In this document: positions 53,543-61,252 of the stretch, in pieces
Layout of the letters: every line of letters begins with the position of its first letter
How positions within the stretch are numbered: position 1 is the stretch's first letter
Origin: Lentisphaerota bacterium
Lineage (GTDB): Bacteria > Verrucomicrobiota > Lentisphaeria > Victivallales > Victivallaceae
Length of the DNA: 64,000 nucleotides
NCBI GenBank assembly: GCA_015061745.1
Contig: SUWB01000012.1
Span: forward strand, 1-64,000
Reading direction: 5' to 3'
Made by a program: the position numbers and the translations under genes
The notes under the pieces: generated by a model
Databases searched by the model: none
What the model saw: only the letters and a program-made list of their open reading frames with translations
Told to the model about the DNA's origin: nothing

Positions 53543-54631
53543 TTAACAAGTGAAAGCATCAGCACCGGCAGCCAGCTGGCTGTAATGTTTTGCCAATGCG
53601 GGAACAGTGAAATCATCAGCCAACAGCTGACCGGGAGCATTCATCTCAGTTCCGGCCAGAACAGGCAGTTTGAACTTGGCACAAGCAGCAAGGAATTTAT
53701 CCATAGCCGCCGTCAATTTGGCCGCCTTTTCCGGATCGGCAGCACGCCAGTTACGGTCAGGAATAATGGTCACGGCACCGGCACCGTTTTTCACGTGAAG
53801 TTCCAACAGAGCTTCCGGATCAGCTTCACCGGCAGAAAGTCCGTTGAGCCACGCCACTGTGGGCACAGCTCCGCAGCCTTTGACAAAGGCGTTCATTTCC
53901 TGCAAAGTGGGGAAATTTTCAGGTTTGGGAGCCACATAGCCCACGCCGCCCTGTTTCATAAGCTTGGAACGGATCTTGCCTTCAAGTTTCACTGCATCAG
54001 CAGAAAATTCGCCGATCTTGGCGGTCCAGAAACTTTCAAGTTCAGCTCCGGAAAATTTGCTTTCAGCCATTTCACGGTAAGCTGAACAGATATGACGCTC
54101 AGTCACATTCCCTGCGGGAGTGCGTTTTTTTGCCTCGGCATCAAAGTCAAGGGCGATCTCAGAAAGAACAGTGTTGACCTTTTCCACCACCTGACGGGTC
54201 CTGCCGTTGGCCTTGGCCTTGAGGTCGGCAGCAAAGGAACGCCATTCAGCAGGAACCTGAGAGGAACGGAAATTCATACCCAGATGATAAGCAACGCCGG
54301 GTTCTCCGGGGGAGTTGATTTCAGCTTCGGCAAGTTCCGGCACAAAGACCCGGGTTTCCATACCGGCAACAGCAGGAATACGCAAAGCGGCACAGGCACT
54401 CAGAAATTCATCCACACCGTCAAGCACGTCGAAGTCAACCAGTCCTGCGGCACGCCAGCCCGCTTTAGCGGCAATGGCGGCAATGTGAGTGGGGGAATAA
54501 CCGTAACCGTTGTAAGAAAAGAAGGTATGGCAGTGCATATTAAAGGGACGCAGACCCGCCATAGCATCAGTAAGACATTTGCTCCGGACAGCAAAGTCGA
54601 GAGAATCAAATTCTGCAGGGAAATTTTCCAT
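53543..54631 (-). CDS. PHP-domain metal-dependent phosphoesterase-like protein
   Basis: A 362-residue protein of the PHP (polymerase and histidinol phosphatase) superfamily. Metal-binding HxH is in FNMHCHTFFSYNGYGYSP (about 31-48), followed by AAKAGWRAAGLVDFDVLDG and AVAGMETRVFVPE with the E ligand. Late motifs include GTEMNAPGQLLADDF. The middle 150 residues are helical and charged. The reaction is unknown; phosphoester hydrolysis is usual for PHP proteins. It begins three bases after the unknown gene at 54635 and lies 16 bases before the polyol dehydrogenase, which may share its pathway. Confidence 0.82.
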   Translation of the reverse strand: MENFPAEFDSLDFAVRSKCLTDAMAGLRPFNMHCHTFFSYNGYGYSPTHIAAIAAKAGWRAAGLVDFDVLDGVDEFLSACAALRIPAVAGMETRVFVPELAEAEINSPGEPGVAYHLGMNFRSSQVPAEWRSFAADLKAKANGRTRQVVEKVNTVLSEIALDFDAEAKKRTPAGNVTERHICSAYREMAESKFSGAELESFWTAKIGEFSADAVKLEGKIRSKLMKQGGVGYVAPKPENFPTLQEMNAFVKGCGAVPTVAWLNGLSAGEADPEALLELHVKNGAGAVTIIPDRNWRAADPEKAAKLTAAMDKFLAACAKFKLPVLAGTEMNAPGQLLADDFTVPALAKHYSQLAAGADAFTC

Positions 54632-54634
54632 TTT

Positions 54635-55126
54635 TTACCTCAAAACCTTTTGCAGTTCAACCATAAATTCCTCAGCTTCCTGCTGAGTGGGCTGTTCGCC
54701 CTTCAGATTTCCGATACCGGGACGGCCGGTCTGATCCACATACCAGTCAGCCGTGGAACCGGAAGAAAAAGTCACCGTTCCTGAAGCAAGGATCCCCGGA
54801 GGATTGACCTTATTGACTGTCACAACGCATTTTCCGGGAGCATCCCCGGCCGGAACTGCGCCATTTTCGGCGGCCATAGCGGCCTCAGCCTCAGCGGCCC
54901 GTGCTTCTTCTTCTTTTTTGGCCTTTTCTTTGGCAGCGGCAATGGCTTTGGGGTCATTGGCGTTCCAGTCGACCTGGAGTTCAGAAGCAATAATGCGGAT
55001 TTCCATATAGGTCAGATGAGTCTGGAATTTTTCATTGACCATACCGTGAAGCTGCGAAAGTGAAGTTCCTTTGGCAAGTTCTTCACTCATAAACGCAGCG
55101 ATCTGCTGTTCAAGTTCTTTATCCAT
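54635..55126 (-). CDS. Conserved-looking small protein of unknown function
   Basis: A 163-residue soluble protein I do not recognise. Residues 1-55 are helical and look like a small helix-turn-helix or three-helix unit (GTSLSQLHGMVNEKF, YMEIRIIASEL). Residues about 58-95 are a charged alanine/glutamate/lysine segment (AAAKEKAKKEEEARAAEAEA), probably coiled coil. Residues about 98-160 form a small beta domain with TVNKVNPPGILASGTVTFSSG and DWYVDQTGRPGI. GGAG precedes ATG. It is cotranscribed with der upstream and the PHP gene downstream. Nothing suggests export. Confidence 0.65.
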   Translation of the reverse strand: MDKELEQQIAAFMSEELAKGTSLSQLHGMVNEKFQTHLTYMEIRIIASELQVDWNANDPKAIAAAKEKAKKEEEARAAEAEAAMAAENGAVPAGDAPGKCVVTVNKVNPPGILASGTVTFSSGSTADWYVDQTGRPGIGNLKGEQPTQQEAEEFMVELQKVLR

Positions 55127-55145
55127 TTATAAAAACTCCGTTTGG

Positions 55146-56561
55146 TTATTTGCGTTTGCTTTTATTCATATTGCGTTTAATGCTTTCCACCTTTTTGGGG
55201 CGGGGAACAATATCGAGGATCAAGGGGACACCCGTCAATTCAAAAGCCCCGCGCAGCTGACGTTTCAGGAACGAAACATAGTTGGGCGCAGCATTTTCTT
55301 TGGCATTGACAAAGAGTTTGATTTTCGGGGGACGGCTGCCTGTCATCGTAGCGTAATAAAGTTTCAAAGGAGCAGTTCCCACAACGGGAGGCGTATGGTG
55401 ATCGAAAGCATCGGCCAGAACCCGGTTGAGAACACCGGTCGGAATGTCACTGTCAAGGTTGGTCATAACCCGGGCAATATTGCTGATGAGTTCATCAAAA
55501 CGATTCTGTTTCAAAGCGGAAACCAGCACCGCAGGAGCATAATTCAATCCCGGCAGAGTCCGGTCAACGGCTTTGAGCAGTTCTTCATCGCTTTCTTTAC
55601 GCAAGTCACGTTTGTTGACTGCAATGACCACACCTTTTCCGGCACTTTCGATCATAGAACCGATTTTTCTGTCCTGAGCGGTCGCTCCGGAAGGAGAAGC
55701 CTCGATCATAAAGATTACGATATCAGCCCGGTCGATGGCACTTTTGGCACGCATCGCACTGAAGTATTCCACCACATTTTCAACTTTTCCGGTTTTACGC
55801 AAACCGGCAGTATCCACCAGAATGGCGGGATAATTTTCCTCTCCGGAACGCAAAGTAAACTCCACATCGACAGCATCCCGGGTAGTACCGGCGATGTTGG
55901 CGGTAATCATACGTTTCTCACCGATGAGAGCATTGACCAGTGAGGATTTGCCTACATTGGGCCGTCCCACAATGGCGATATTGAGAGGTTTCACCCGTGA
56001 AGCATCTTCATCGGCAGGGCCCTCATAAGCAGGAAGCAGAGAAAAGGCCTGTTCAAAAAGGGGCCCCAGTCCGGAACGGTGTTCACAGCAAATGGGATGA
56101 ACCTGAGGGAATCCCAGCACAGAAAACTCTGCGGCATCGTCAGCAATCTTGCCGTTGTCGCACTTATTGGCAGCACAGATGACCTTTTTCCCCGTTGCCC
56201 GGAGTCTGGCGGCAATATCACTGTCAAGGGGAGTGACTCCCGCCTGAGCATCACCGAGAAAGATAAGCACATCGGCATCAGCCACAGCGGCTTCCACCTG
56301 ATCGGCGATAGCGGCATCCCAGACTTCGCCGCCCTTCTTTTCACCGGCCATAAGTCCGAGACCGCCCGTGTCGATCAGCCGGAACTTGCGTCCGTCACGG
56401 ACAACAGTGGCCATAACCCGGTCACGGGTCACGCCGGCCTGTTCGTGAACGATAGCAAGACGTCTGCCCACCACGGCGTTGAAAAGAGAGGATTTGCCCA
56501 CATTGGGCCGTCCCACAATAGCAATGGCGGGAAGGGTTGTTCTTTTTTCAGTTTGAGCCAT
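55146..56561 (-). CDS. der: Ribosome biogenesis GTPase Der
   Basis: Tandem-GTPase essential for 50S assembly. 471 residues from ATG 56561 (GGAAG in the end of pyrF). First G domain: IVGRPNVGKSSLFNAVVG with RDRVMATV, DTGGLG and NKCD; second: IVGRPNVGKSSLVNALIGE with TTRDAVD, DTAGLRKTG and NKRD. The C-terminal KH-like domain has YYATMTGSRPPKIKLFVN, typical of Der, and a basic tail. It starts six bases after pyrF ends. Confidence 0.97.
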   Translation of the reverse strand: MAQTEKRTTLPAIAIVGRPNVGKSSLFNAVVGRRLAIVHEQAGVTRDRVMATVVRDGRKFRLIDTGGLGLMAGEKKGGEVWDAAIADQVEAAVADADVLIFLGDAQAGVTPLDSDIAARLRATGKKVICAANKCDNGKIADDAAEFSVLGFPQVHPICCEHRSGLGPLFEQAFSLLPAYEGPADEDASRVKPLNIAIVGRPNVGKSSLVNALIGEKRMITANIAGTTRDAVDVEFTLRSGEENYPAILVDTAGLRKTGKVENVVEYFSAMRAKSAIDRADIVIFMIEASPSGATAQDRKIGSMIESAGKGVVIAVNKRDLRKESDEELLKAVDRTLPGLNYAPAVLVSALKQNRFDELISNIARVMTNLDSDIPTGVLNRVLADAFDHHTPPVVGTAPLKLYYATMTGSRPPKIKLFVNAKENAAPNYVSFLKRQLRGAFELTGVPLILDIVPRPKKVESIKRNMNKSKRK

Positions 56562-56567
56562 AAACAA

Positions 56568-57383
56568 TTACTTCCGGAAAGTGTTGATAAGATCCCGCAG
56601 AGCCTTGGCTGCGGCACCGGATTTTTCGGCAAAGTCCTCGCCGCTGCCTGCGTGGATGATTCCCCGTGAGGAGTTGACGGCGATACCGTCTTTGGCGGCG
56701 GTGCATCCGAAGTTGACCACCTTTTCGACGTCGCCGCCCTGCGCACCCACGCCGGGAACCAGGAAAGGCAGTTCGGGACAAAGTTCACGGAGCATTTTCA
56801 GTTCTTCAGGATAGGTGGCTCCCACCACGATACCGGCATTGCCGTTGGCGTTCCAGCTGTCCCGGACAAGTTCGGCGACGTGCTGAAAGAGGGGTTTGCC
56901 GTCAGCCACCAGATTCTGCAGATCACCGGAATTGGGATTGGAGGTGCGGCAGAGGATGAAAACACCTTTATCGGCCCGGTCAAGGAAAGGTTTGAGGGTG
57001 TCATAGCCCATATAGGGATTGACGGTCACGGCATCGGCTTCATAGCGTTCAAAGACCTCTTTGGCATACATAGAGGCGGTGGAACCGATATCGCCCCGCT
57101 TCACATCGAGGATGACCGGAATACCGGGAGCATTTTCGTGAATATAAGCAATGGTCTTTTTGAGTTCATCATCCCGATCCTGTCCGGCATAGTAAGCAGC
57201 CTGAGGCTTGTAGCAGCAGACATAATCTTTAGTGGCATCAATGATCGCCTTATTGAAGTCAAAGAGAGGGGTTGCGCTTGATTTGACACACTCGGGCAGT
57301 TTGGCAAGATCAGGATCAAGCCCCACACAGACCAGAGAATCGTTACGGCGCACGGTTTCTTTCAAAGCGGCAAAGAAATTCAT
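56568..57383 (-). CDS. pyrF: Orotidine 5'-phosphate decarboxylase (type 2)
   Basis: Last step of UMP synthesis. 271 residues, the longer type-2 form. VCVGLDPDLAKLP at the N-terminus, FNKAIIDATKDYVCCYKPQAAYY, the active-site VILDVKRGDIGSTASMYAKE (D-x-K-x-x-D) near residues 92-111, and PFLVPGVGAQGGD with the phosphate-binding GINSSRGII-like VNSSRGIIHA near the C-terminus. First gene of a five-gene minus-strand operon with a strong promoter. Confidence 0.97.
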   Translation of the reverse strand: MNFFAALKETVRRNDSLVCVGLDPDLAKLPECVKSSATPLFDFNKAIIDATKDYVCCYKPQAAYYAGQDRDDELKKTIAYIHENAPGIPVILDVKRGDIGSTASMYAKEVFERYEADAVTVNPYMGYDTLKPFLDRADKGVFILCRTSNPNSGDLQNLVADGKPLFQHVAELVRDSWNANGNAGIVVGATYPEELKMLRELCPELPFLVPGVGAQGGDVEKVVNFGCTAAKDGIAVNSSRGIIHAGSGEDFAEKSGAAAKALRDLINTFRK

Positions 57384-57472
57384 TTGTTGGTATTCTCCAC
57401 ATTTTTCCGGAACTCTCTTTACACAAGAAAGTTTCCGGTCTGATTATTAAAAGATTCTTTTACAGTTTATAT

Positions 57473-57501
57473 AATATACACCTTGCACGGACAATTTTCA
57501 A
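57473..57501 (-). promoter_or_regulatory. Promoter of the pyrF operon
   Basis: On the minus strand TTGAAA (57501-57496), 17-base spacer, TATATTAT (57478-57471). It lies just after the stop of the upstream gene and about 90 bases before pyrF. Confidence 0.75.
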
Positions 57502-57520
57502 AGTTCCGCACGGGAAAAAT

Positions 57521-58609
57521 TCAGGGCAGTCTTTTTCTGAGTTTCTCGACTCCTGTCAGATACTCAAGCATAGGACTGCTGCTGCGCCCGGGAGGGAGTG
57601 CCTGCTTTTGATAACGGATCGCCTTGGACACGTCACCGGCCAGGTAAGCCGTCTGGGCCCGGGCGGCGAACCATACTCTGCGCAATTCAACTTTTGCGGG
57701 GGGAATTTTACCCAGGAGCAGATCGGCATACTCCAGAGCTTTAAGATCGTATGAAAATCTGTTGAGCAGCTCCCACGCCATCATACAGCGGGAGTCCATA
57801 TCTTTCACATTGCGGTCAAAACTTGAGAGTATCCGGACAAAATTGCTTTTGAAGGGGGTATAACGCCCCATAAAATCCACTGCTGTGAAATAAAGTCTGG
57901 CACTTCCAGGAGCAGCAGAGATCCGTTCAGAAATCAGCGTCCACGCCTGAGGGATACGGTTGGAGTTTTCAAGGGCAAAAAGCCGCATACGCAACGCCCC
58001 GGGATGAGCGGGAGAAATGGCAAAGATTTGATCTGTAAGAGCTTTCATCTTGCGTTCACTGCTTTCCCGCAGGAGTGTTTGCAGTTCATCCAGCATCGGA
58101 GAAATCTTTTCGGCCGCGGCGGCATCAAATTTTCCTGTAAAATATTCCTGAAGCATCTCTCCCATATCAACGGTCTGTCCGCACCAGATCACCTTGCCCT
58201 TGGGATCAATGACAAAAGATTTGGGATAAAGCAGAGAACCTGCCATATACTGCATCGTAATACGGCACCTGGAGTCCACTGCAAAGGAAATGCCGCTCTG
58301 TTTCAGTAAAGGCAGCAGTGCAGCGGCATCGCTTTCCGGATCAGGAGTAATAACGATCTGCTGCAATCTGTTTCCGTAAGTTTTGTTCCAGGCCTTGAGC
58401 ATCGTAATGGTTTCCTGAGCTCCTCTGCCGTAAGTATGAACAAAGGTAACAGCGCGCAGACAATTCACATTCAAAGGCACAGCCACCTGACGGCGGGCTC
58501 CGGTCAAATAGTTCAAATTGGGCAGTTCAACGGCCTTTTGACCGCACTGCAAGGCCCAGAGGGGCAGAGCGGCACAAAGAGCCAAAGCAAATAAGAAAAA
58601 GCGTTTCAT
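57521..58609 (-). CDS. Exported thioredoxin-fold protein with helical repeats
   Basis: A 362-residue exported protein. Signal peptide from ATG 58609 (FFLFALALCAALPLWA); AAAGGA lies ten bases before the start. Residues about 25-165 look like a redoxin/AhpC-TSA-like domain (LPNLNYLTGARRQVAVPLN, AVTFVHTYGRGAQETI, ISFAVDSRCRITMQYMAG, YPKSFVIDPKGKVIWCGQ); the usual CxxC is not seen, so redox activity is doubtful. Residues 180-360 are helical and TPR-like (ALRMRLFALENSNRIPQAWTLI). Periplasmic role unknown. It has its own promoter. Confidence 0.65.
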   Translation of the reverse strand: MKRFFLFALALCAALPLWALQCGQKAVELPNLNYLTGARRQVAVPLNVNCLRAVTFVHTYGRGAQETITMLKAWNKTYGNRLQQIVITPDPESDAAALLPLLKQSGISFAVDSRCRITMQYMAGSLLYPKSFVIDPKGKVIWCGQTVDMGEMLQEYFTGKFDAAAAEKISPMLDELQTLLRESSERKMKALTDQIFAISPAHPGALRMRLFALENSNRIPQAWTLISERISAAPGSARLYFTAVDFMGRYTPFKSNFVRILSSFDRNVKDMDSRCMMAWELLNRFSYDLKALEYADLLLGKIPPAKVELRRVWFAARAQTAYLAGDVSKAIRYQKQALPPGRSSSPMLEYLTGVEKLRKRLP

Positions 58610-58659
58610 CAGGATTTGTTCCTTTCTATGATTCTTGATATTCAAGACAGCATTACTAT

Positions 58660-58688
58660 AATGTAGCTCTTTCAGCAAAAAAATTCAA
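58660..58688 (-). promoter_or_regulatory. Promoter of the thioredoxin-fold protein gene
   Basis: On the minus strand TTGAAT (58688-58683), 17-base spacer, TACATT (58665-58660). About 50 bases before the start codon at 58609. Confidence 0.6.
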
Positions 58689-58816
58689 CCGCAAAAAGAA
58701 AAATATCTTCCTCACTTCAGTATTATATAAAGGTTTGTATAAAGCTCCCCACTCCCCTTCCCCGCCGGATACGGGCAAAAAAAAAGCCTTCCCGGAGACA
58801 ATATGCAAGAAAATGG

Positions 58817-59405
58817 TACCCGGAACGGGACTTGACTGAGGAGCAAAGCGACGAAGAGCCGGAGCGAAGCGAAGGCAACCCCATTCGTGAACAGTGCCGT
58901 TTTTGCAGCGCAAAAACAACAAAACAAAAAAAGACAGCCCCACACAGGAAAATTCTATTTTCACTGGGGGATGGCTGTTTTTGAGGCACTGTGGCCCTCT
59001 GCAAAAAAGAGTACCCGGAACGGGACTTGACTGAGGAGCAAAGCGACGAAGAGCCGGAGCGAAGCGAAGGCAACCCCCATTTGTGAACAGTGCCGTTTTT
59101 GCAGCGCAAAAACAACAAAACAAAAAAAGACAGCCCCACACAGGAAAATTCTATTTTCACTGGGGGGATGGCTGTTTTTGAGGCACTGTGGCCCTCTGCA
59201 AAAAAGAGTACCCGGAACGGGACTTGACTGAGGAGCAAAGCGACGAAGAGCCGGAGCGAAGCGAAGGCAACCCCCATTTGTGAACAGTGCCGTTTTTGCA
59301 GCGCAAAAACAACAAAACAAAAAAAGACAGCCCCACACAGGAAAATTCTATTTTCACTGGGGGGATGGCTGTTTTTGAGGCACTGTGGCCCTCTGCAAAA
59401 AAGAG
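58817..59405. repeat. Three tandem ~196-bp units with a tRNA-Leu 3' end each
   Basis: Units begin at 58817, 59012 and 59209 (195, 197 and 197 bp) and the next repeat start, 59406, is the tRNA-Leu gene itself. Each unit starts on the plus strand with TACCCGGAACGGGACTTGA, the complement of the last 19 bases of the tRNA (T-loop, T-stem and acceptor). The rest includes a GGAGC-GAAGC-rich segment, a TTTTTGC/GCAAAAA hairpin and a long terminator-like hairpin on the minus strand. Units 2 and 3 look identical; unit 1 has small changes and one-base losses. Confidence 0.9.
59319..59372 (-). terminator. Terminator-like hairpin downstream of tRNA-Leu (nearest repeat unit)
   Basis: On the minus strand ACAGCC then CCCC pair with GGGG and CTGT, with a nested GAAAAT/ATTTTC stem, followed by seven T. 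The same hairpin is in the two other units, giving three terminators in a row after the tRNA. Confidence 0.65.
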
Positions 59406-59488
59406 TACCCGGAACGGGACTTGAACCCGTAAGCCTTGTGGGCGACAGATTTTAAGTCTGTTGCGTCTGCCGATTCCGCCATCCGGGC
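59406..59488 (-). tRNA. tRNA-Leu (UAA anticodon)
   Basis: Reading the minus strand: acceptor GCCCGGA pairs with TCCGGGT, discriminator A, D-arm GCGGAATCGGCAGACGC, anticodon stem ACAGA/TCTGT around CTTAAAA (anticodon TAA), a long variable arm GCC-CACAA-GGC, and T-arm ACGGG/CCCGT with loop TTCAAGT. The long variable arm marks the leucine/serine class and the sequence closely resembles bacterial leucine tRNAs. CCA is not encoded. The 3' end is the copied part in the tandem units next to it. Confidence 0.96.
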
Positions 59489-59589
59489 ATAAATTGGCTC
59501 AACTTGGAAAGCGTTTATATAAAATAGTTGCAAAAGAGAGATTTTTCCACCCCATTTTCAAAAAAAAACGTTTTTTTTTCACTTGAGAC

Positions 59590-59618
59590 TTGATTTTATG
59601 CCACTTTGGTGATATGTT
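59590..59618 (+). promoter_or_regulatory. Candidate promoter of rpmA
   Basis: TTGATT (59590-59595), 17-base spacer, TATGTT (59613-59618). The match is modest; an alternative -10, TATAAG at 59618, has no -35 at the right spacing. Confidence 0.4.
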
Positions 59619-59672
59619 ATAAGACGTGATTTGTAACAAAAAACAATTAACATAAAATTTCGAGGTGTTATT

Positions 59673-59924
59673 ATGGCTCATAAAAAAGGTCAGTCCAGCA
59701 GCCGCAACGGTCGCGACAGTAATCCTAAGTTTCTCGGTATCAAGGCTTTCGGCGGCGAAACTGTCTCTGCCGGTTCCATCATCGTCCGTCAGCGCGGCAC
59801 CCGTTTCCGTCCCGGCGTCAACGTCGGCTGCGGTCGCGACTACACTCTGTTCGCCCTTTGCGACGGAACCGTTGCTTTCCGCAAAGATCAGCGCAAAGTC
59901 GACATCATCCCCTGTGCAGAGTAA
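59673..59924 (+). CDS. rpmA: 50S ribosomal protein L27
   Basis: Large-subunit protein near the peptidyl-transferase centre. 83 residues with the L27 N-terminus [28 protein letters not shown], given here in parts as [15 protein letters not shown] and LGIKAFGGE, and the conserved [23 protein letters not shown] region. The usual partner rplU (L21) is not directly upstream; tRNA-Leu is there on the other strand. GAGG precedes the ATG (59661 region). It lies 260 bases before obgE. Confidence 0.96.
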   Translation: MAHKKGQSSSRNGRDSNPKFLGIKAFGGETVSAGSIIVRQRGTRFRPGVNVGCGRDYTLFALCDGTVAFRKDQRKVDIIPCAE

Positions 59925-60129
59925 TCTTTCTCTCTGCATAAGAGATCGTCGATCGGTGTAAAAGTTTCCGCAGGCCTTTCTATTCGCTGAAGATCCCTTT
60001 CCGGGGAGTGCCGCAGAAACTTTTTCCACCCAGAAACCGGCCCCCGGCAAGTTAAAAACTGCCTGGGGTCGTTTTGTTTCCCGGGAAGTTTTTTCTCAGA
60101 GAACGTTCCGTTGTTATAAACAAAGAACT

Positions 60130-60155
60130 CCGGAAAGCCCCCTCCGGCTTTCCGG
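60130..60155. other. Perfect hairpin in the obgE leader
   Basis: CCGGAAAGCC (60130-60139), loop CCCTCC, GGCTTTCCGG (60146-60155): ten perfect pairs, no T-run, 13 bases before the AAAGGAG site of obgE. It may tune obgE translation or be a dispersed palindromic element. The 59925-60129 stretch before it holds a longer AAAAGTTTC/GAAACTTTT pairing but no gene. Confidence 0.6.
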
Positions 60156-60184
60156 CATATCCGAAATCAAAGGAGTTTTTCAAG

Positions 60185-61195
60185 ATGTTTGTTGATCGCG
60201 CAACCATTTCAGTAAAAGCCGGTGACGGCGGTAATGGCTGCTGCAGTTTCCGCCGGGAAAAGTTTGTTCCCAAAGGCGGTCCTGACGGCGGCGACGGCGG
60301 CGACGGCGGCGATATCATTCTTATTGCTTCCGCAAACGAACAGAACCTGACCCCCTTTGCCTACCAGACCCGTTATCAGGCAAAAAACGGTCCCAATGGC
60401 CAGGGCTCTGACTGTCACGGCAAAAATGTCCCCCCCATAATGGTCAAGGTTCCCGTTGGAACCATCATCACCGATGCCGAAACAGGCGAACTTGTTGCCG
60501 ACCTTGACGAAGAAGGCAAAACCGTTATCGCTGCCAAAGGCGGCAGAGGCGGCAGAGGCAACGCCCGATTTGCTTCCAGTGTCAACCGGGCTCCCCGCCG
60601 CTGCGATCCCGGACAGCCCGGCGAAGAACGCAAACTCCACCTGGAACTCAAAACCATTGCCGACGCCGGTCTTGTGGGATTCCCCAATGCCGGAAAATCA
60701 ACTCTCATCAGTACCGTTTCAGCCGCCCGGCCCAAAGTGGCCCCCTACCCCTTTACCACCTTACACCCGGTGGTGGGGATCGTGGAATACGAGGACTATC
60801 ACCGCATTTCTATGGCAGACATCCCCGGACTTCTTGAAGGAGCACACCGCAATGTGGGTCTGGGACACGCCTTTCTCAAGCACATTGAACGCACAAAACT
60901 GCTGATCTTTGTCCTTGATATGGCAGGAGTTGACGGCAGAGACCCTGTCAGCGACCTGAAAGTCCTGCGGGAAGAACTGGAGTGTTATATGCCGGGACTG
61001 GGTTCCAGAAGCGGTATCATCGTCGCCAACAAGATGGATCTTGAAGGAGCCGAAGAAAATCTCGCCCGTCTCAGAGAAGAACTCTCGGCAGATCCCATTG
61101 AAATCGTTCCCGTTTCCGCCGGAATGAACGATCTCGGAGAGTTCAAAGCCAAACTCCGCAAAGCTGTGGAATTGGCAAAAAACCGGTATTTCTGA
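60185..61195 (+). CDS. obgE: GTPase Obg
   Basis: Ribosome-associated GTPase for 50S assembly and stress. 336 residues from ATG 60185 (AAAGGAG nine bases before; an upstream open frame is not used). Glycine-rich Obg domain first (AGDGGNGCCSFRREKFVPKGG, GDGGDGGDIILIA, KGGRGGRGNARFASSVNRAP in parts), then the G domain: GLVGFPNAGKST, PYPFTTLHP, DIPGLLEGAH and NKMD. There is no long C-terminal tail, as in many species. Follows rpmA, the usual neighbour. Confidence 0.96.
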   Translation: MFVDRATISVKAGDGGNGCCSFRREKFVPKGGPDGGDGGDGGDIILIASANEQNLTPFAYQTRYQAKNGPNGQGSDCHGKNVPPIMVKVPVGTIITDAETGELVADLDEEGKTVIAAKGGRGGRGNARFASSVNRAPRRCDPGQPGEERKLHLELKTIADAGLVGFPNAGKSTLISTVSAARPKVAPYPFTTLHPVVGIVEYEDYHRISMADIPGLLEGAHRNVGLGHAFLKHIERTKLLIFVLDMAGVDGRDPVSDLKVLREELECYMPGLGSRSGIIVANKMDLEGAEENLARLREELSADPIEIVPVSAGMNDLGEFKAKLRKAVELAKNRYF

Positions 61196-61202
61196 AATTT
61201 TC

Positions 61203-61228
61203 TTACCCGGCAGTTTTCTGCCGGGTAA
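61203..61228. other. Hairpin between obgE and the MFS gene
   Basis: TTACCCGGCAG (61203-61213), TTTT loop, CTGCCGGGTAA (61218-61228): eleven perfect pairs, extended by flanking T and A tracts. It has no T-run on either side, so it is a palindromic element or a processed message end, not a classic terminator. Confidence 0.55.
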
Positions 61229-61252
61229 AAAATTGCCTTCTGCACAACGATT

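Noticed and set aside
52372-53553. 393-codon plus-strand open frame opposite the polyol dehydrogenase
   Set aside because: The minus strand carries recognisable Rossmann and polyol dehydrogenase motifs; the plus frame starts inside a terminator hairpin.
58723-59357. Several overlapping minus-strand open frames of 66-184 codons in the repeat array
   Set aside because: They repeat the same residues because the DNA repeats; the 197-base period is not a multiple of three, so the frame shifts at each unit. There is no ribosome site, and the frames run through terminator-like hairpins and tRNA 3' ends.
58817-59405. CRISPR array
   Set aside because: The repeat period is about 196 bp with whole units identical, not short repeats with unique spacers; no cas genes.
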